Below, in pieces: positions 9,991 to 20,235 of a stretch of DNA of 48,035 nt. The translations under genes and the position numbers were made by a program. This DNA comes from Perkinsus marinus ATCC 50983 (lineage: Eukaryota > Perkinsozoa > Perkinsida > Perkinsidae), in the NCBI RefSeq assembly GCF_000006405.1, contig NW_003216737.1, positions 163,735 through 211,769 on the forward strand, in the 5' to 3' direction. The notes under the pieces are model-generated. The model was not told where the DNA came from and made no database searches. It worked only from the letters and a program-made list of their open reading frames with translations. The number at the start of each line of letters is the position of its first letter. Within the stretch, counting starts at the first letter, position 1.

Positions 9991-11355
9991 TTAGAATTCA
10001 TCCCCATATCCTCCCTCCTCATCATAATAATCATCTTCGGCCGTCTCGATACCGACTTCTTCATAATCCTTCTCAAGAGCAGCCAAGTCCTCTCTAGCCT
10101 CCGAGAATTCCCCTTCCTCCATGCCCTCGCCCACATACCAGTGCACGAAGGCACGCTTGGCGTACATCAAATCGAACTTATGGTCAATTCGAGAGAAGAC
10201 CTCCGCAACGGCAGTTGAATTAGATATCATACAAACCGCACGCATAACCTTGGCCAGATCCCCACCAGGAACCGCCGTAGGAGGCTGATAGTTGATACCG
10301 CACTTGAAACCTGTCGGTGACCAATCAACGAATTGGATCGTTCTTTTAGTCTTAATAGTGGCAACAGCAGCATTGACATCCTTCGGAACGACATCGCCAC
10401 GATACATCAAACAGCAGGCCATGTACTTGCCGTGACGAGGATCACATTTTACCATCATTGAAGACGGCTCAAAGACTGAGTTGGTGATCTCAGCGACCGA
10501 CAGTTGCTCATGGTAAGCCTTCTCAGCAGAGACAATAGGAGCATAGGAGCTCAGCATGAAGTGGATTCGGGGGTAAGGTACCAAGTTGGTCTGGAACTCT
10601 GTAACGTCGACATTGAGAGCCCCATCGAAACGAAGGGACGCCGTCAGAGAACTTATACACTGAGCAATGAGTCTATTGAGGTTAGTGTAGGTCGGCCTCT
10701 CAATGTCAAGATTGCGACGACATATATCATACAGAGCTTCATTATCCATCTGGCAGGTCACATCAGTGTGTTCGAGCAGAGAGTGGACACAAAGAACTGT
10801 GTTATACGGTTCAACAACGGCAGTAGATACTTGAGGGCAGGGCCAGATGGTGAATGACAACTTTGATTTCTTACCATAGTCGACACTTAATCGTTCAAGA
10901 ATGAGGCAACCCAAACCAGAGCCAGTGCCACCCCCACAAGCATTGAATACCAAGAAGCCTTGCAGACCAGTGCAGTTATCAGCCAACTTGCGAATGCGAT
11001 CCAAGCATAGATCGACTATCTCTTTACCAATAGTATAATGCCCTCGAGCAAAGTTATTGGCCGCATCCTCCTTACCGGTGATTAGCTGCTCAGGGTGGAA
11101 GAGCTGACGATAGGTACCGGTACGAATCTCATCGACAACGTTGGGCTCCAAGTCGATGAAGACACACCTTGGAACAAACTTACCGGCACCAGTCTCGGAG
11201 AAGAAAGTACTAGAAGCATCATCACCGTTGAAGGACTTGTCTGTAGCCATAGTGCCATCAGGGCCGATACCATGCTCCAGGCAGAAGAGCTCCCAACAGG
11301 CGTTACCGACTTGAATACCACCTTGCCCGACGTTAATGCAGATGATCTCACGCAT
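9991..11355 (-). CDS. Alpha-tubulin, divergent, 454 aa
   Basis: Microtubule subunit. Intronless and full length from [13 protein letters not shown] to an acidic tail ending [10 protein letters not shown]. The GTP-binding loop GGGTGSG, the autoregulatory start MREI, Lys near position 40 (TDKSFNGDD, with one residue fewer than usual in the loop) and [20 protein letters not shown] identify it as alpha rather than beta. Unusual are many Cys at sites that are normally Ser/Val/Ala/Tyr (IICIN, NACGGG, LGCL, IWPCPQ, VLCVHS, VTCQMD, IAQCIS) and a terminal Phe in place of Tyr. These cluster in the N-terminal half; the C-terminal half is near consensus. It could be a paralogue specialised for one microtubule array. 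Neighbour: a beta-tubulin relic immediately downstream. Confidence 0.95.
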   Translation of the reverse strand: MREIICINVGQGGIQVGNACWELFCLEHGIGPDGTMATDKSFNGDDASSTFFSETGAGKFVPRCVFIDLEPNVVDEIRTGTYRQLFHPEQLITGKEDAANNFARGHYTIGKEIVDLCLDRIRKLADNCTGLQGFLVFNACGGGTGSGLGCLILERLSVDYGKKSKLSFTIWPCPQVSTAVVEPYNTVLCVHSLLEHTDVTCQMDNEALYDICRRNLDIERPTYTNLNRLIAQCISSLTASLRFDGALNVDVTEFQTNLVPYPRIHFMLSSYAPIVSAEKAYHEQLSVAEITNSVFEPSSMMVKCDPRHGKYMACCLMYRGDVVPKDVNAAVATIKTKRTIQFVDWSPTGFKCGINYQPPTAVPGGDLAKVMRAVCMISNSTAVAEVFSRIDHKFDLMYAKRAFVHWYVGEGMEEGEFSEAREDLAALEKDYEEVGIETAEDDYYDEEGGYGDEF

Positions 11356-11631
11356 TGTTACAATGTACGTCTCGCTGTGTGTTAAGTTCTAAGTGAAGGA
11401 CGAGAATCACTACAGTTAAGTAGGGCACCAAGCTGCCCAGCCGTTTCATCCACCGATCAATTTATGGCGAGCGATATTCTAAATGTCAATGTACGTACAG
11501 TCAAATGTCTGGAATCATTTCTGTGGGGCGCAAACGAGTGCTTACTTCACGGATGCCTCGATGATGAGGGCATAGGGTGATGAGTAACACCGTCTTTGAA
11601 TATGACGTCACTCGCGTATTGACAATTAAGA

Positions 11632-11703
11632 AGTCACTACCCGGATTTGAACCGGGGTTGTCACGGCCACAACGTGACGTCCTAACCACTAGACGATAGC
11701 GAC
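11632..11703 (-). tRNA. tRNA-His (anticodon GTG), copy 2
   Basis: Identical over its whole length to 2141-2212, including T at position 73. Flanking sequences do not match copy 1, so only the gene itself is duplicated or conserved. Confidence 0.93.
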
Positions 11704-13055
11704 TGCGAAATCAGAATAATATGATCACCTGCGACATTACGCACAGCGAAGATTCTTCATCGAATTAACCAGTTTCCGATTATGTAGATCATGAGAGATC
11801 ACAGTCAGATGACCTTCAACTTTTCGACGCCACTTCTGGTGATAAAACTTCAAGACCTGGCACCTGGGATGTTATGCCGCGTCAAGCTGTTCCGGAGTAC
11901 AGTTGTGAGAACACGGTGAAGCTGAAAACTAGTGCCTTGTGAATGACGCTGAATGTAGTTGTAGATGATGAGACAGGTGAACTGCAAAAGGAATCAGTCT
12001 CCCTCAATGGTGCACACTTCAAGGCGTAAGCTGTGTTACCGTATCAGTATTATGATTCAAACTTCCCGCTTCCAAGGACGGGTGGCATCCAGCCTAGAAT
12101 GCTTCTCATTATACTACTCGTCCAGAACGAATACGTGGCTCCGTGAGCCTGCAGACCAGGTGTACATTGGCAACTCCTCGCCGGATACATACCAACTATA
12201 GCATATCTATTGTCAAGCAAATTGGGCCCATCATCAACAGCAGCAAAGTGTTGATTACCACACGCCCTAGTGGGATTCATGATACGTCATGGAGCTACTA
12301 AGCATTGGCATGGTAGCTCCTCTGTTAGCACCTCACTTCTCCTCAATATGTGCCTTGAGAATCCTACAATCACGTTAGCACGATGGTATATATGAATATA
12401 GCAATCAATGTTCGCTGTCACAACACAAGAATATAGCAATTATCGAGAAACTCGAGCAGTGGTATGGGGCTGCTGCCGTAATGGTGGAGAGCAACAGTGT
12501 TCTAGTACTGCTACTACCACTACTATACAAGTCAACAACGCCATTACAACTAGCGATATCATTGAGCGTATTGTTGTTATGGACCTCATCCCAAGGAATA
12601 AAAAGTATAATAAAATCACAACAGGTCGTGGTGTGAGTGCAGATAACGGGGAGCACGAATGGATATGATAGAACTATGGAACAGGAAGTCCTGATAAGCC
12701 TAAAAACAGCTTAACAACTATCACCATCACACCAACATGAACGGCGCTGCAACTATTAATATGATAATACTAGTACTATCATCGTAATAGTAATATAAAC
12801 GGGAACAACAACCACGGGATATACCATCAAGAACGGTTTATGACATAGTAGTAGTAGTAGTAGTAGTACTGATAATAGAAAATTACTATGGTTGTTATTA
12901 CTACTGATGATCTTGAAACCCTATATTCCACGGGGTACAATAAGAACCCTCAGAGTAGTGTCGCAACCTGTACTATAAAGGTAATAGAAATGCATCATTC
13001 ATTAGTGTTAGATGTATAAAACATCATCTTTCGAGCTTAACAAGCAATACCATAA
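11704..13055. other. Intergenic, becoming AT-rich with TAG/ATC runs
   Basis: Several overlapping short ORFs (for example around 12050-12280 and 12405-12668) have no recognisable product and may be exons of unresolved genes. From about 12.4 kb the DNA becomes richer in trinucleotide repeats, such as (TAG)n at 12849-12870. I see no gene I can support. Confidence 0.35.
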
Positions 13056-14204
13056 TCACGATAAGAATTTATTGCTACTGGGTACGGGATCTAGAGAGCA
13101 TGTTGTAAAACATCTACTGGTAATAGTAGTAGGAAGTAGCGAACGTGTGGTATCATAACCTGTATCATAAGCCCCACTAGCAGCGCCAGAGGCATACGAG
13201 TGTTCCTTCTTATACTCCTTCCCTACCATCCTCATAGAACCACTCCTCAGATCGGGCAGTTCCTCCCCCTTGATGACGTTCATGTTCGTACCAAGGAACC
13301 TGGCTGGGGAGGACACCGAACTAGTCTCCGACAATAACGATTCACAATTGGTAGCATGTCTATGTTTCCTTTCAAAGACCTGCACCTCGCAGGAATGACC
13401 ACATATAGTATGCTGGGGAGTAGCTAGGATTCTAGTGACAACCTCTGGATCCTCCATCACCACAAAGCCGACACTCGGTGGCCTCACTCGGACGTTCTTG
13501 TCGTTACTCATATCACCACTAGAAGAAGAGGAGGTCGTTCGAGCTTGTCGATGCAATACCATTATGTTAGTTACCCGTCCCCATAATGAGAAATACTCTC
13601 TCAGCTTAGGAGGGGACTCGAAGCCCAGCTTTTGAATCTTACGCACAGTGAAGACTCTCTTCTCATCAATGTTACTCAGTGATCTCAATACATGCCATAA
13701 GGGCACACCATGGTCAGGGAAAGTAGTCCCGATAGCCGTAGAAGGAGGAGACGATAGTAGATGTTGTCGCTGCTTCCAGCTATCAGTCGAAGAAGCCTCC
13801 CCAGATAGTGCTACAACGGGGACGTTAGAATCAACAGTCGAAGGAAACGCTGTAGGGGGAGCACCAGCCAGACCTGAGGTAGTAGACATACCACTAAGAG
13901 TGGCAAGCAAAGTGTTGGAGGTAGCAAGATGATCTGTTAGACTGTCCACTTGAGTAGTAAGAGTACGATTCCTCTCACGCTCAACATCAACCTCATCTTC
14001 CAAGCGTTGGATCACAGACCATAATCGAACAAGTAGATCAGAGGATGGTGGTACCATGCCTTCCACATACGCCGGCTCATTAGAGCGGCCGAGGGATGAC
14101 GATAGCTGCGCTACTGATGCAGGGACATTCGTCCTTTGTTGTGTGTAAGAAATGGCCATGGAACTGGCAATAAACAATGCAATAACTGATGATAATAGTA
14201 CCAC
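13056..14204 (-). CDS. RNA-binding protein with one RRM-like domain, 382 aa
   Basis: Intronless. Near residue 175 begins the block RVFTVRKIQKLGFESPPKLREYFSLWG. It continues VTNIMVLH, a variable Ser-rich loop, then VRPPSVGFVVMEDPEVVTRIL, HTICGHSCEVQVFERK. This is a beta-alpha-beta-beta-alpha-beta RRM-type fold with the second strand and RNP1-like segment (SVGFVVM) recognisable; similar arrangements are familiar in alveolate proteins. A coiled coil (LLVRLWSVIQRLEDEVDVERERN) lies N-terminal and the tail is Ser/Thr-rich, so the protein may dimerise. The first 18 residues are hydrophobic like a signal peptide, odd for an RNA-binding protein; the Met at about residue 17 (MAISYTQQ) may be the real start. 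Confidence 0.72.
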   Translation of the reverse strand: MVLLSSVIALFIASSMAISYTQQRTNVPASVAQLSSSLGRSNEPAYVEGMVPPSSDLLVRLWSVIQRLEDEVDVERERNRTLTTQVDSLTDHLATSNTLLATLSGMSTTSGLAGAPPTAFPSTVDSNVPVVALSGEASSTDSWKQRQHLLSSPPSTAIGTTFPDHGVPLWHVLRSLSNIDEKRVFTVRKIQKLGFESPPKLREYFSLWGRVTNIMVLHRQARTTSSSSSGDMSNDKNVRVRPPSVGFVVMEDPEVVTRILATPQHTICGHSCEVQVFERKHRHATNCESLLSETSSVSSPARFLGTNMNVIKGEELPDLRSGSMRMVGKEYKKEHSYASGAASGAYDTGYDTTRSLLPTTITSRCFTTCSLDPVPSSNKFLS

Positions 14205-14713
14205 ACGAATACCTATTCAATTCACACGTACCCGAAGGGGAATGATCATTCTCACGCAGACCCAAACAGTAAAAAATGTCACAGGAATCCTTGATAAACT
14301 AGCGCTAGCTGGGAGGTGATAGCTCGCAGAAATCAAGGTGTTCCTCTCGAGATAGAAGGTGTTCATGTTTCACATTGGAATTATTGGTGCGGTCTAAGGG
14401 CTCTTCAGTCATCTAATCGTTTTGAATATCATTCACGCTGAGTAATAAGGATTGTTGATGTCTACCTCACTCCCTCTAGGGGACGAGTCCCACTTAGGCT
14501 AGGCCATAGCTTGCAACCGTCGACGGCAGGTTTAGCGATTATTATTGCATTATAAGACTACGAACGAGAAAGATCGGGATACTAGAGTCTATGATGGGAT
14601 GCGACACAAAGCATCACAACAGCTGAGAAACCATTACGTATTATGGCTAAAGAATGGGTTGGAAAGCTTGAGATCCGCTATGTACATCTCCCTTCGCAAC
14701 ACAAATCCTAATC
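14205..14713. other. Intergenic between RRM gene and tRNA-Arg
   Basis: Likely holds the promoter of the leftward RRM gene. Nothing else recognised. Confidence 0.35.
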
Positions 14714-14786
14714 GCCCTGCTGGCCCAATGGATAAGGCGCCACCCTCCTAAGGTGGAGATTCCGGGTTCGATCCCCGGGTAGGGTA
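14714..14786 (+). tRNA. tRNA-Arg (anticodon CCT)
   Basis: 73-nt cloverleaf: acceptor GCCCTGC/GTAGGGT with A73, anticodon stem CCACC/GGTGG around loop CTCCTAA (CCT, reads AGG), T-arm CCGGG TTCGATC CCCGG. No intron. Confidence 0.93.
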
Positions 14787-16475
14787 ATTCTTGTCTGTCG
14801 TTTTGAGTGCAAAATTGAATCTCTATATAATATTCGTGACAGATTATTATTACATTGTTGATTATTTGAATAATAGGTGCTACTACTACAACACCGATAT
14901 CAGAGGTCAGAGCAGCCCCTGCCTCCTGTCATCAATTCGTTGTATCATACAATTTGTATGGATCGGAGAATTAGGATGAAATGGCGTCTCCGGCCGCTCT
15001 AGTGTTCACGGCATCTATTTTCGGAAGGTAAGGTTCGTTCGCAAGAACTTCGCAGGTCCGATGTGCGCAGCGTCATGCAGCCCACGCTGCAGGCGACGTC
15101 TTCGTTATGTCATATTACTTATATGGATTGCACTTCTGTAACAAAAATTTCTAGAAAAATCGATTGTGTATTATTTTGAGTGTCTTTGAATTCTAGCGTT
15201 GCCGTTGTAGCCTGTTGAGCTACTGGCGTATTATGTCGTGAGGCCTGTGATCAAGTAGTTGCTGTGACTAGGAATGACGTTACTAATGCGGCAAGAGTCT
15301 TTCAATGAAGAGTGAAGCCCGAGGGAGACACCTTTTGCTTTCGGAGCAGTACGATACACTGAGGAGTCGGACTTTCTACCTGCCTTTGCTCGGGAGGAAG
15401 CTGATCTTGGAATGTAATAATGAAATAGATGCGTTCTAGGGCGTAAAGTTCATGTAGCTATTGATATTGTCACCAGTTATGGTACTAGTTACTGATGAAG
15501 GATGTCCCTGCCCCCTGTGGTGAGGTTCAAGGAGAGCAAGGAGGGATGTCTTAAGTGGATTATTTGTAACGTTACAAGAGGCGTTATATCTAATGCTCTT
15601 ATAAGAGGCGTTGCTGATCTATCATAGCACATAGGAATATGACATAGGCTTCTGTTAAGGCTGATAGTTTCATACCACTCCTTCTTGAAATGGTTCGGGA
15701 TGGTATTATGGCTGTTGGTTGGGGCATAGATGAGAGTAGGCAGGAGGGCTGGGATTGGCGGGAAGTATTAATACTATCATCACGGCCTATGATGACCTAA
15801 TCAAGGTAGGTCCCGGGTTCGAGCCCCGGTAGCGGTACTGTTGGATATCGGTCTAACGTTAGAGTATATGTTCTCGATAACAACTCATCTCAGTATCTCT
15901 CTATCGACTCTGTAGAACTTCTTTAGAGAGCAGAAGCCTAGAGTGTCTAAGGCAGGATTGGAACTTTAGAAGCTACCGACGAGGATAGCTATGTAATGTG
16001 GTGGAGGTGTGGTATGCACGGATGGGTATGGATATGTGTCATTTCCGATTACTCCTTAACTATGTCCAATCAATAGGGTTTGGTAGTAGCCTCTGGTATC
16101 CATTCGCTGCTACTGGAGTATAGTACTAGGGATGCCTAAGTGGAAGGAAGAGGAGGGGATTCCGCTCTGAACCGTCACTCGCCATGAAATTATTGCCTCT
16201 CCTAGTTGGCGATACTTTATTTTGGAAGTGTTCCTCTTCATTTTTGATTCCAGTGCTACTAATTGGTTACATAAGATTTCATCATCGCACAGCGAAGAGA
16301 CCATCATCATCAGTCAATGAGCATGTTGTTGTTGAGTTCATATATGAAGGCTGCTGTTCTCGGGTGCTGGGTCCGGGAATGACATCAAAGGTGGTGGTGG
16401 TGGAATACAAGAGAGTGGTCTTATTAGAGTAGGTTTGGGTCTTATAATAAGCTTGGAATCAACCCAAGGAGGACA
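14787..16475. other. Gene-poor stretch, possible unresolved exons
   Basis: A plus-strand frame starts at ATG 15502 (MSLPPVVRFKESKEGCLKWI) and runs to a stop near 15627. Another open piece at about 15755-15807 ends in AAG just before GTAGGT, as an exon would. A minus-strand frame at 16110-16310 also looks protein-like. I could not join them into a gene. The tRNA-like piece at 15800-15836 is listed separately. Confidence 0.3.
15800..15837 (+). other. tRNA 3'-half-like sequence (T-arm plus acceptor strand)
   Basis: A perfect T-arm (CCGGG TTCGAGC CCCGG) followed by TAGCGGTA, shaped like a tRNA acceptor 3' strand with discriminator A. No matching 5' half (for example GCCGCTA) lies upstream, so it is not a complete tRNA. 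It starts a few bases after AAG|GTAGGT, a possible exon end and donor. Compare similar sequences in the DOLPP1 and BRX1 introns. Confidence 0.55.
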
Positions 16476-16760
16476 TCATCCTTTCGGGATGTATGTCATG
16501 AAGAGCTTATCAAGGGATCTTTCTTGCTTGAGATGATGGTAGAAGAGGTCCGGGGTTTGTACGGGGATTTGAGGATAGTTGCCTCTCTGGCTCTGCTGCT
16601 GCTGGTCGGGGTTCATTATGATGGGAAAGACGTAAAACAACTGGTAGGGGAAGAAGTGTGGATACGTTGATGATCCTGTGGTGGTGTTCATGATGGGAAA
16701 TGAAAGTAGTAGTATGCCAATTTCAATTAACATCATCATCCCTAGAGAGGTTGGTACCAT
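16476..16760 (-). CDS. Possible small protein or exon, unrecognised
   Basis: Open frame with PDQQQQSQRGNYPQIPVQTP and ERSLDKLFMTYIPKG at its C-terminus, ending TGA at 16476. The beginning (MMMLIEIGILLLSFPIM) resembles a signal peptide. However, an intron from the GTACCA near 16757 to the CCAG before LFYVF would make only the second half coding. Function unknown. Confidence 0.33.
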   Translation of the reverse strand: MVPTSLGMMMLIEIGILLLSFPIMNTTTGSSTYPHFFPYQLFYVFPIIMNPDQQQQSQRGNYPQIPVQTPDLFYHHLKQERSLDKLFMTYIPKG

Positions 16761-17014
16761 ACCACTTCATAAGGATAATTCTGTATGAACAATCTGATTG
16801 TTCATACCTTTTGGTCATCTGTTCATGATGTGATGGAATGATTCTGCCATCATGAAGAAGTTACTCAAAAGTGTTCGGAATCTGCCCTCGAGATCATGAA
16901 CCGGTTTAGTAAGTGTCGTAGTAATGTCTAGTAGTAGCGATGACAATGATTATCAACAGTTGAAGTATTAACCTAATGCATAAGCTTAGTGTATTGTTAT
17001 AGTGTTTATGCCTA

Positions 17015-18020
17015 ATGTCACCCAATTCTAGTGTCATCTGTCTACCACCTGATTGGGCAGTATTCTCTCTAACTTACGTACCTTACCCAACTAGGGAGTA
17101 CGGCAAGGTAGTAGTAGTAATAGTAGTACTTGCCGCCTCGCTCCGCCTTATTATCAGGTCATAGGATGGATGTTAGCATTACTATCACTAGCACCTATCT
17201 TTGCTATATCATCGATCTTTACCATCACTTTAGTGCGGCAATCAGTAATATGCAGGGGGAATAATGCATGATGCGAGGATTGAACCTGTGCGGTATTGTT
17301 GTTACTACTCAGGTTCGGTGGGGTCTACTATTGGTCGGGTTGATATTATCAACAATAGTGAATACCATATTAAAGTACTACATCGCTGAGCCAAGACCGG
17401 AAGGTACCTTTGCTAAGGGTTATGGAATGCCGAGTGATCACTGTCAGTTTTGTGGCTTTATCATTGCATATGGGTAAGCTGATGGTCCCCGGTTCGAATC
17501 CTGGATGGGGTATTCTACCATCTCTTTTTCAGTTTCTTGTTTGTTAAGCATCATATACGAACCCGACCACTATGGATAAGATACATTCCGCCCGTTTTGG
17601 CGGTCATACTCATTGTTTTCCCCCTTGCGTAAGTATCATCCTCATGATCTCGTCTCAGGACGATCTATGTCAGATACTCTAGAGTATTCCTCTTAGCACA
17701 TACATGGTCACAGGTTCGAGCAGGACTAGTACTTGGCCTTACTCTCGGATCAAGTTGGTTCTGGTTCGTATTCCAAACTCTTGAGGGCTATGGTGTTCTA
17801 TACCGGTAGTAGAAGCTACGACTCTCTATTATTATCTGTCACCCCCCTCTTTAGATTACAATCATTTATCGACTTACTTATGATGAATGATGTTCAACGT
17901 CACTTATGGGTGACTAGGATGTATAGACGTGAACGTACTAGTGTACTACATGGCAATGGAGGCAGTAGTCCTACCACCTCCCGTACAGAGTCACCAGTCA
18001 AAGCTGATAATAATGAGTAA
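17015..18020 (+). CDS. Dolichyldiphosphatase (DOLPP1/CAX4 type), 249 aa
   Basis: Hydrolyses dolichyl pyrophosphate to dolichyl phosphate on the lumenal side of the ER, recycling the carrier for N-glycosylation. Six exons join in phase: 17015-17107, 17158-17244, 17313-17473, 17533-17628, 17659-17805, 17855-18020. The PAP2 signature is complete: KYYIAEPRP (residues 81-89), GMPSDH (98-103, with Asp where most have Gly/Ser), and SRVFLLAH (153-160) followed by TWSQV. The start SLTYVPYP matches the LTHVEYP start of the animal enzyme, and hydrophobic segments LALLSLAPIFAISSIF, LLLVGLILS and VLAVILIVF are membrane helices. Introns are 30-68 nt. Intron 3 (17474-17532) carries a tRNA T-arm-like sequence; intron 1 begins GTAGTAGTAGT. 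Confidence 0.93.
17484..17513 (+). other. tRNA T-arm/B-box-like sequence inside DOLPP1 intron 3
   Basis: Within the 59-nt intron 17474-17532, just after GTAAGC, is CCCGG TTCGAAT CCTGG followed by ATGGGGTA. It contains the exact pol III B-box GGTTCGAATCC and an acceptor-strand-like tail. One T-stem pair is mismatched and no 5' half is present. Confidence 0.6.
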
Positions 18021-18593
18021 GGCTGATTTCATAGTGTAGGGAAGAGTGTTCGGTTCAGGTTAAGCGCTCATAGTGGAGATATGCCTTGTAAGAAAGCTGA
18101 CTGAGTGTTGTTCAATTTGATCGATTATACGTGTGTAAAATCGTTACATTTGTCGAATACGTGTTGTGACCATTATTGTTAATTACTTATCGCATCGCGA
18201 GAGTGTTTATATATGCCTTTTCAAGTGGCAGCAAACGTCGTCGTAGGTCTCCCGAGGGTGGCTGCAAGACCCCAATAAAGTGTGCAGATCCTCTAGCCAC
18301 TACTACTAGGTCGCCATGTAGAGTACCTTTTCTCACTATATAGCATGTATCGTAACTTTATTTATTATATCCCCTGTTTATTGATTAGAATATAGCCTTA
18401 GCGACGACAAAACGGCTTCCATCACACTATCATTCTGCTCCTCTTCATAATCTCTTGGTGGCGACGGGACTACTTGAGTAATGGTAAGATAGCAAGATGT
18501 TACTGTCACTCCAGTGACGTGACGTGACGCGGATTACTCCTGTTGAAGAGCCAATTGAATCGATGAGTACAGTATTATTAAACTTATATAATA
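18021..18593. other. Intergenic, upstream of the lifeguard gene
   Basis: Presumed 3' end of DOLPP1 and promoter of the next gene. No other gene seen. Confidence 0.4.
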
Positions 18594-19747
18594 ATGTCAT
18601 CATATCCTACTCCTATAGTCCAAGGAGCAGTAATAGGTCACCAATCCAAGCCTACTAATCAGTACTACTATCCACAACAACAACAACAACAGGCAACGTA
18701 ATAACGATGATTGTGGTAGTACATCTAACTGTATGCCAGGAGAGGGATACTGTGTACTTAATAATTAATACCTATTGTTGCATCGTAAAATACTCTCTTT
18801 ACGTCATCCTTGCTAGGTATGGCTACTACGATCAGAATTACGGATACTCTCAGAGTCCTCCACCACCACAACAACAAGCCTATGTCCAAGCGGCTGATGT
18901 AATGATGATGGCGGCAAGGGTGTTGATGATGATGTCAATGTAGGTACAAATAATTGAGTTTGGTCCGGATACTTCGAAGAACGTTCGTAACAACTTCATA
19001 AGGAAGGTAGTATCATCGAACCGGAGGCCTTTTGATCATCATCATCATCATCATCATCATACTATCGAGTGAACTACTAGTTCCTATATGCCCGACTATA
19101 TTTCCTTTCAGGTGTATGGTATCCTCTGTGCCCAACTTGTAATAACATCATTGATAGCCTTCCCATTCGTATACGGCAAAGATGATTGGGCGATGGACTT
19201 TGTGAATGACTACGTGTGGGTGTTATGGCTCAGTATGGCGGTTATGTTTGCAACCCTTATCGTATTGGTATGTGTACCTGCTGCCAGCCAGAAGGTACCT
19301 ATCAATTACATACTACTCTTCATATTCACCGCCTCTATGGGTCTTATGATCGGCTTTATCGGTGTATATTATGATACTGAGGCGGTACTCATCGCTGCTG
19401 GCTCCACTGCAGCTGCTGTATTTGTACTCACATTATTCGCTTTCTTCGTCAAAACTGATTTCACTGGTTATGGTCCATTTGCATTGGTCCTATTGATGGT
19501 ATTGGTATTTATGGGTCTAGTTATGATATTCCTCCCAACTAATAGATATTTGCAGATTGTCTATGGCTCTATAGGGGCATTAGTCTTCTCAATATACCTT
19601 GTTATTGATACACAGATGATTGTTGGTGGTAAGAATCGTAGAACCCAACTTGGGGTAGACCAATACATAACCGGCGCCTTGATGCTCTATATGGATATAA
19701 TCAATTTATTCCTTTTTGTTTTAACTATTGTTGGAGCTGCTCGATAA
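18594..19747 (+). CDS. Lifeguard/TMBIM family membrane protein (GRINA-like), 294 aa
   Basis: Bax inhibitor-1 superfamily: multi-span ER/Golgi membrane protein influencing calcium leak and cell death in other eukaryotes. Four exons in phase: 18594-18697, 18817-18898, 18944-19006, 19112-19747. The N-terminus is Gln/Pro/Tyr-rich (QSPPPPQQQAY), as in GRINA. Then FIRKVYGILCAQLVITSLIA gives the diagnostic start of the membrane domain, followed by seven hydrophobic segments and the conserved end YLVIDTQMIVGG, YITGALMLYMDIINLF and FLFVL. Intron 1 is 119 nt, the others 45 and 105 nt. The exon-intron boundary between FIRK and VYG falls inside the conserved motif, which confirms the model. Confidence 0.95.
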
Positions 19748-20235
19748 TCTTTATCAACCTTGTATTCTTGCATTATCATCACTTCTGCTAGGGTGGAAGT
19801 TTCTGTAGTGGGATTATGAGTTTCTTATCGGAAGTATAGTAAGATAACACATGTCTACATTCACAATGCATGGGATATTCAGAGGTGTCTAATATAGGTC
19901 AATGTTATGGTAGTACCTCTTGGTAGCCGATATCGGGTGTTAATTAACAACACATCATCTTAGTTGATGATAATAGTCAGTGTAGTAAGGGCAACTCATC
20001 GCTAGTATGCGGTATTTACCCGAGAGTTATCAAGGCCGTGGGCATGATGAACTTACGATGGGAAATCATAGCTACTGACACTAGTTAGTGACGAATCCTG
20101 TGATAAGTTCATGACACTAGTTAAAGGGTCTTAGAGGGTCATCGCTGATGGTGGATATGAGAACCCATTCAGGGCGTCCTCATCCATTAGAAGCAAGTAC
20201 TGTTGAACACAACCCCAAAGAGGTTAGAAAAAGCT
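19748..20235. other. Tail-to-tail intergenic region
   Basis: Between the stop codons of the lifeguard gene (plus) and LAMTOR3 (minus); holds both 3' ends. Nothing else recognised. Confidence 0.45.

Noticed and set aside
10504-11385. Plus-strand ORFs across alpha-tubulin
   Set aside because: Antisense shadows of a highly biased coding sequence.
15800-15837. Complete tRNA gene
   Set aside because: Only the T-arm and acceptor 3' strand are present; no 5' half or anticodon arm is found nearby.
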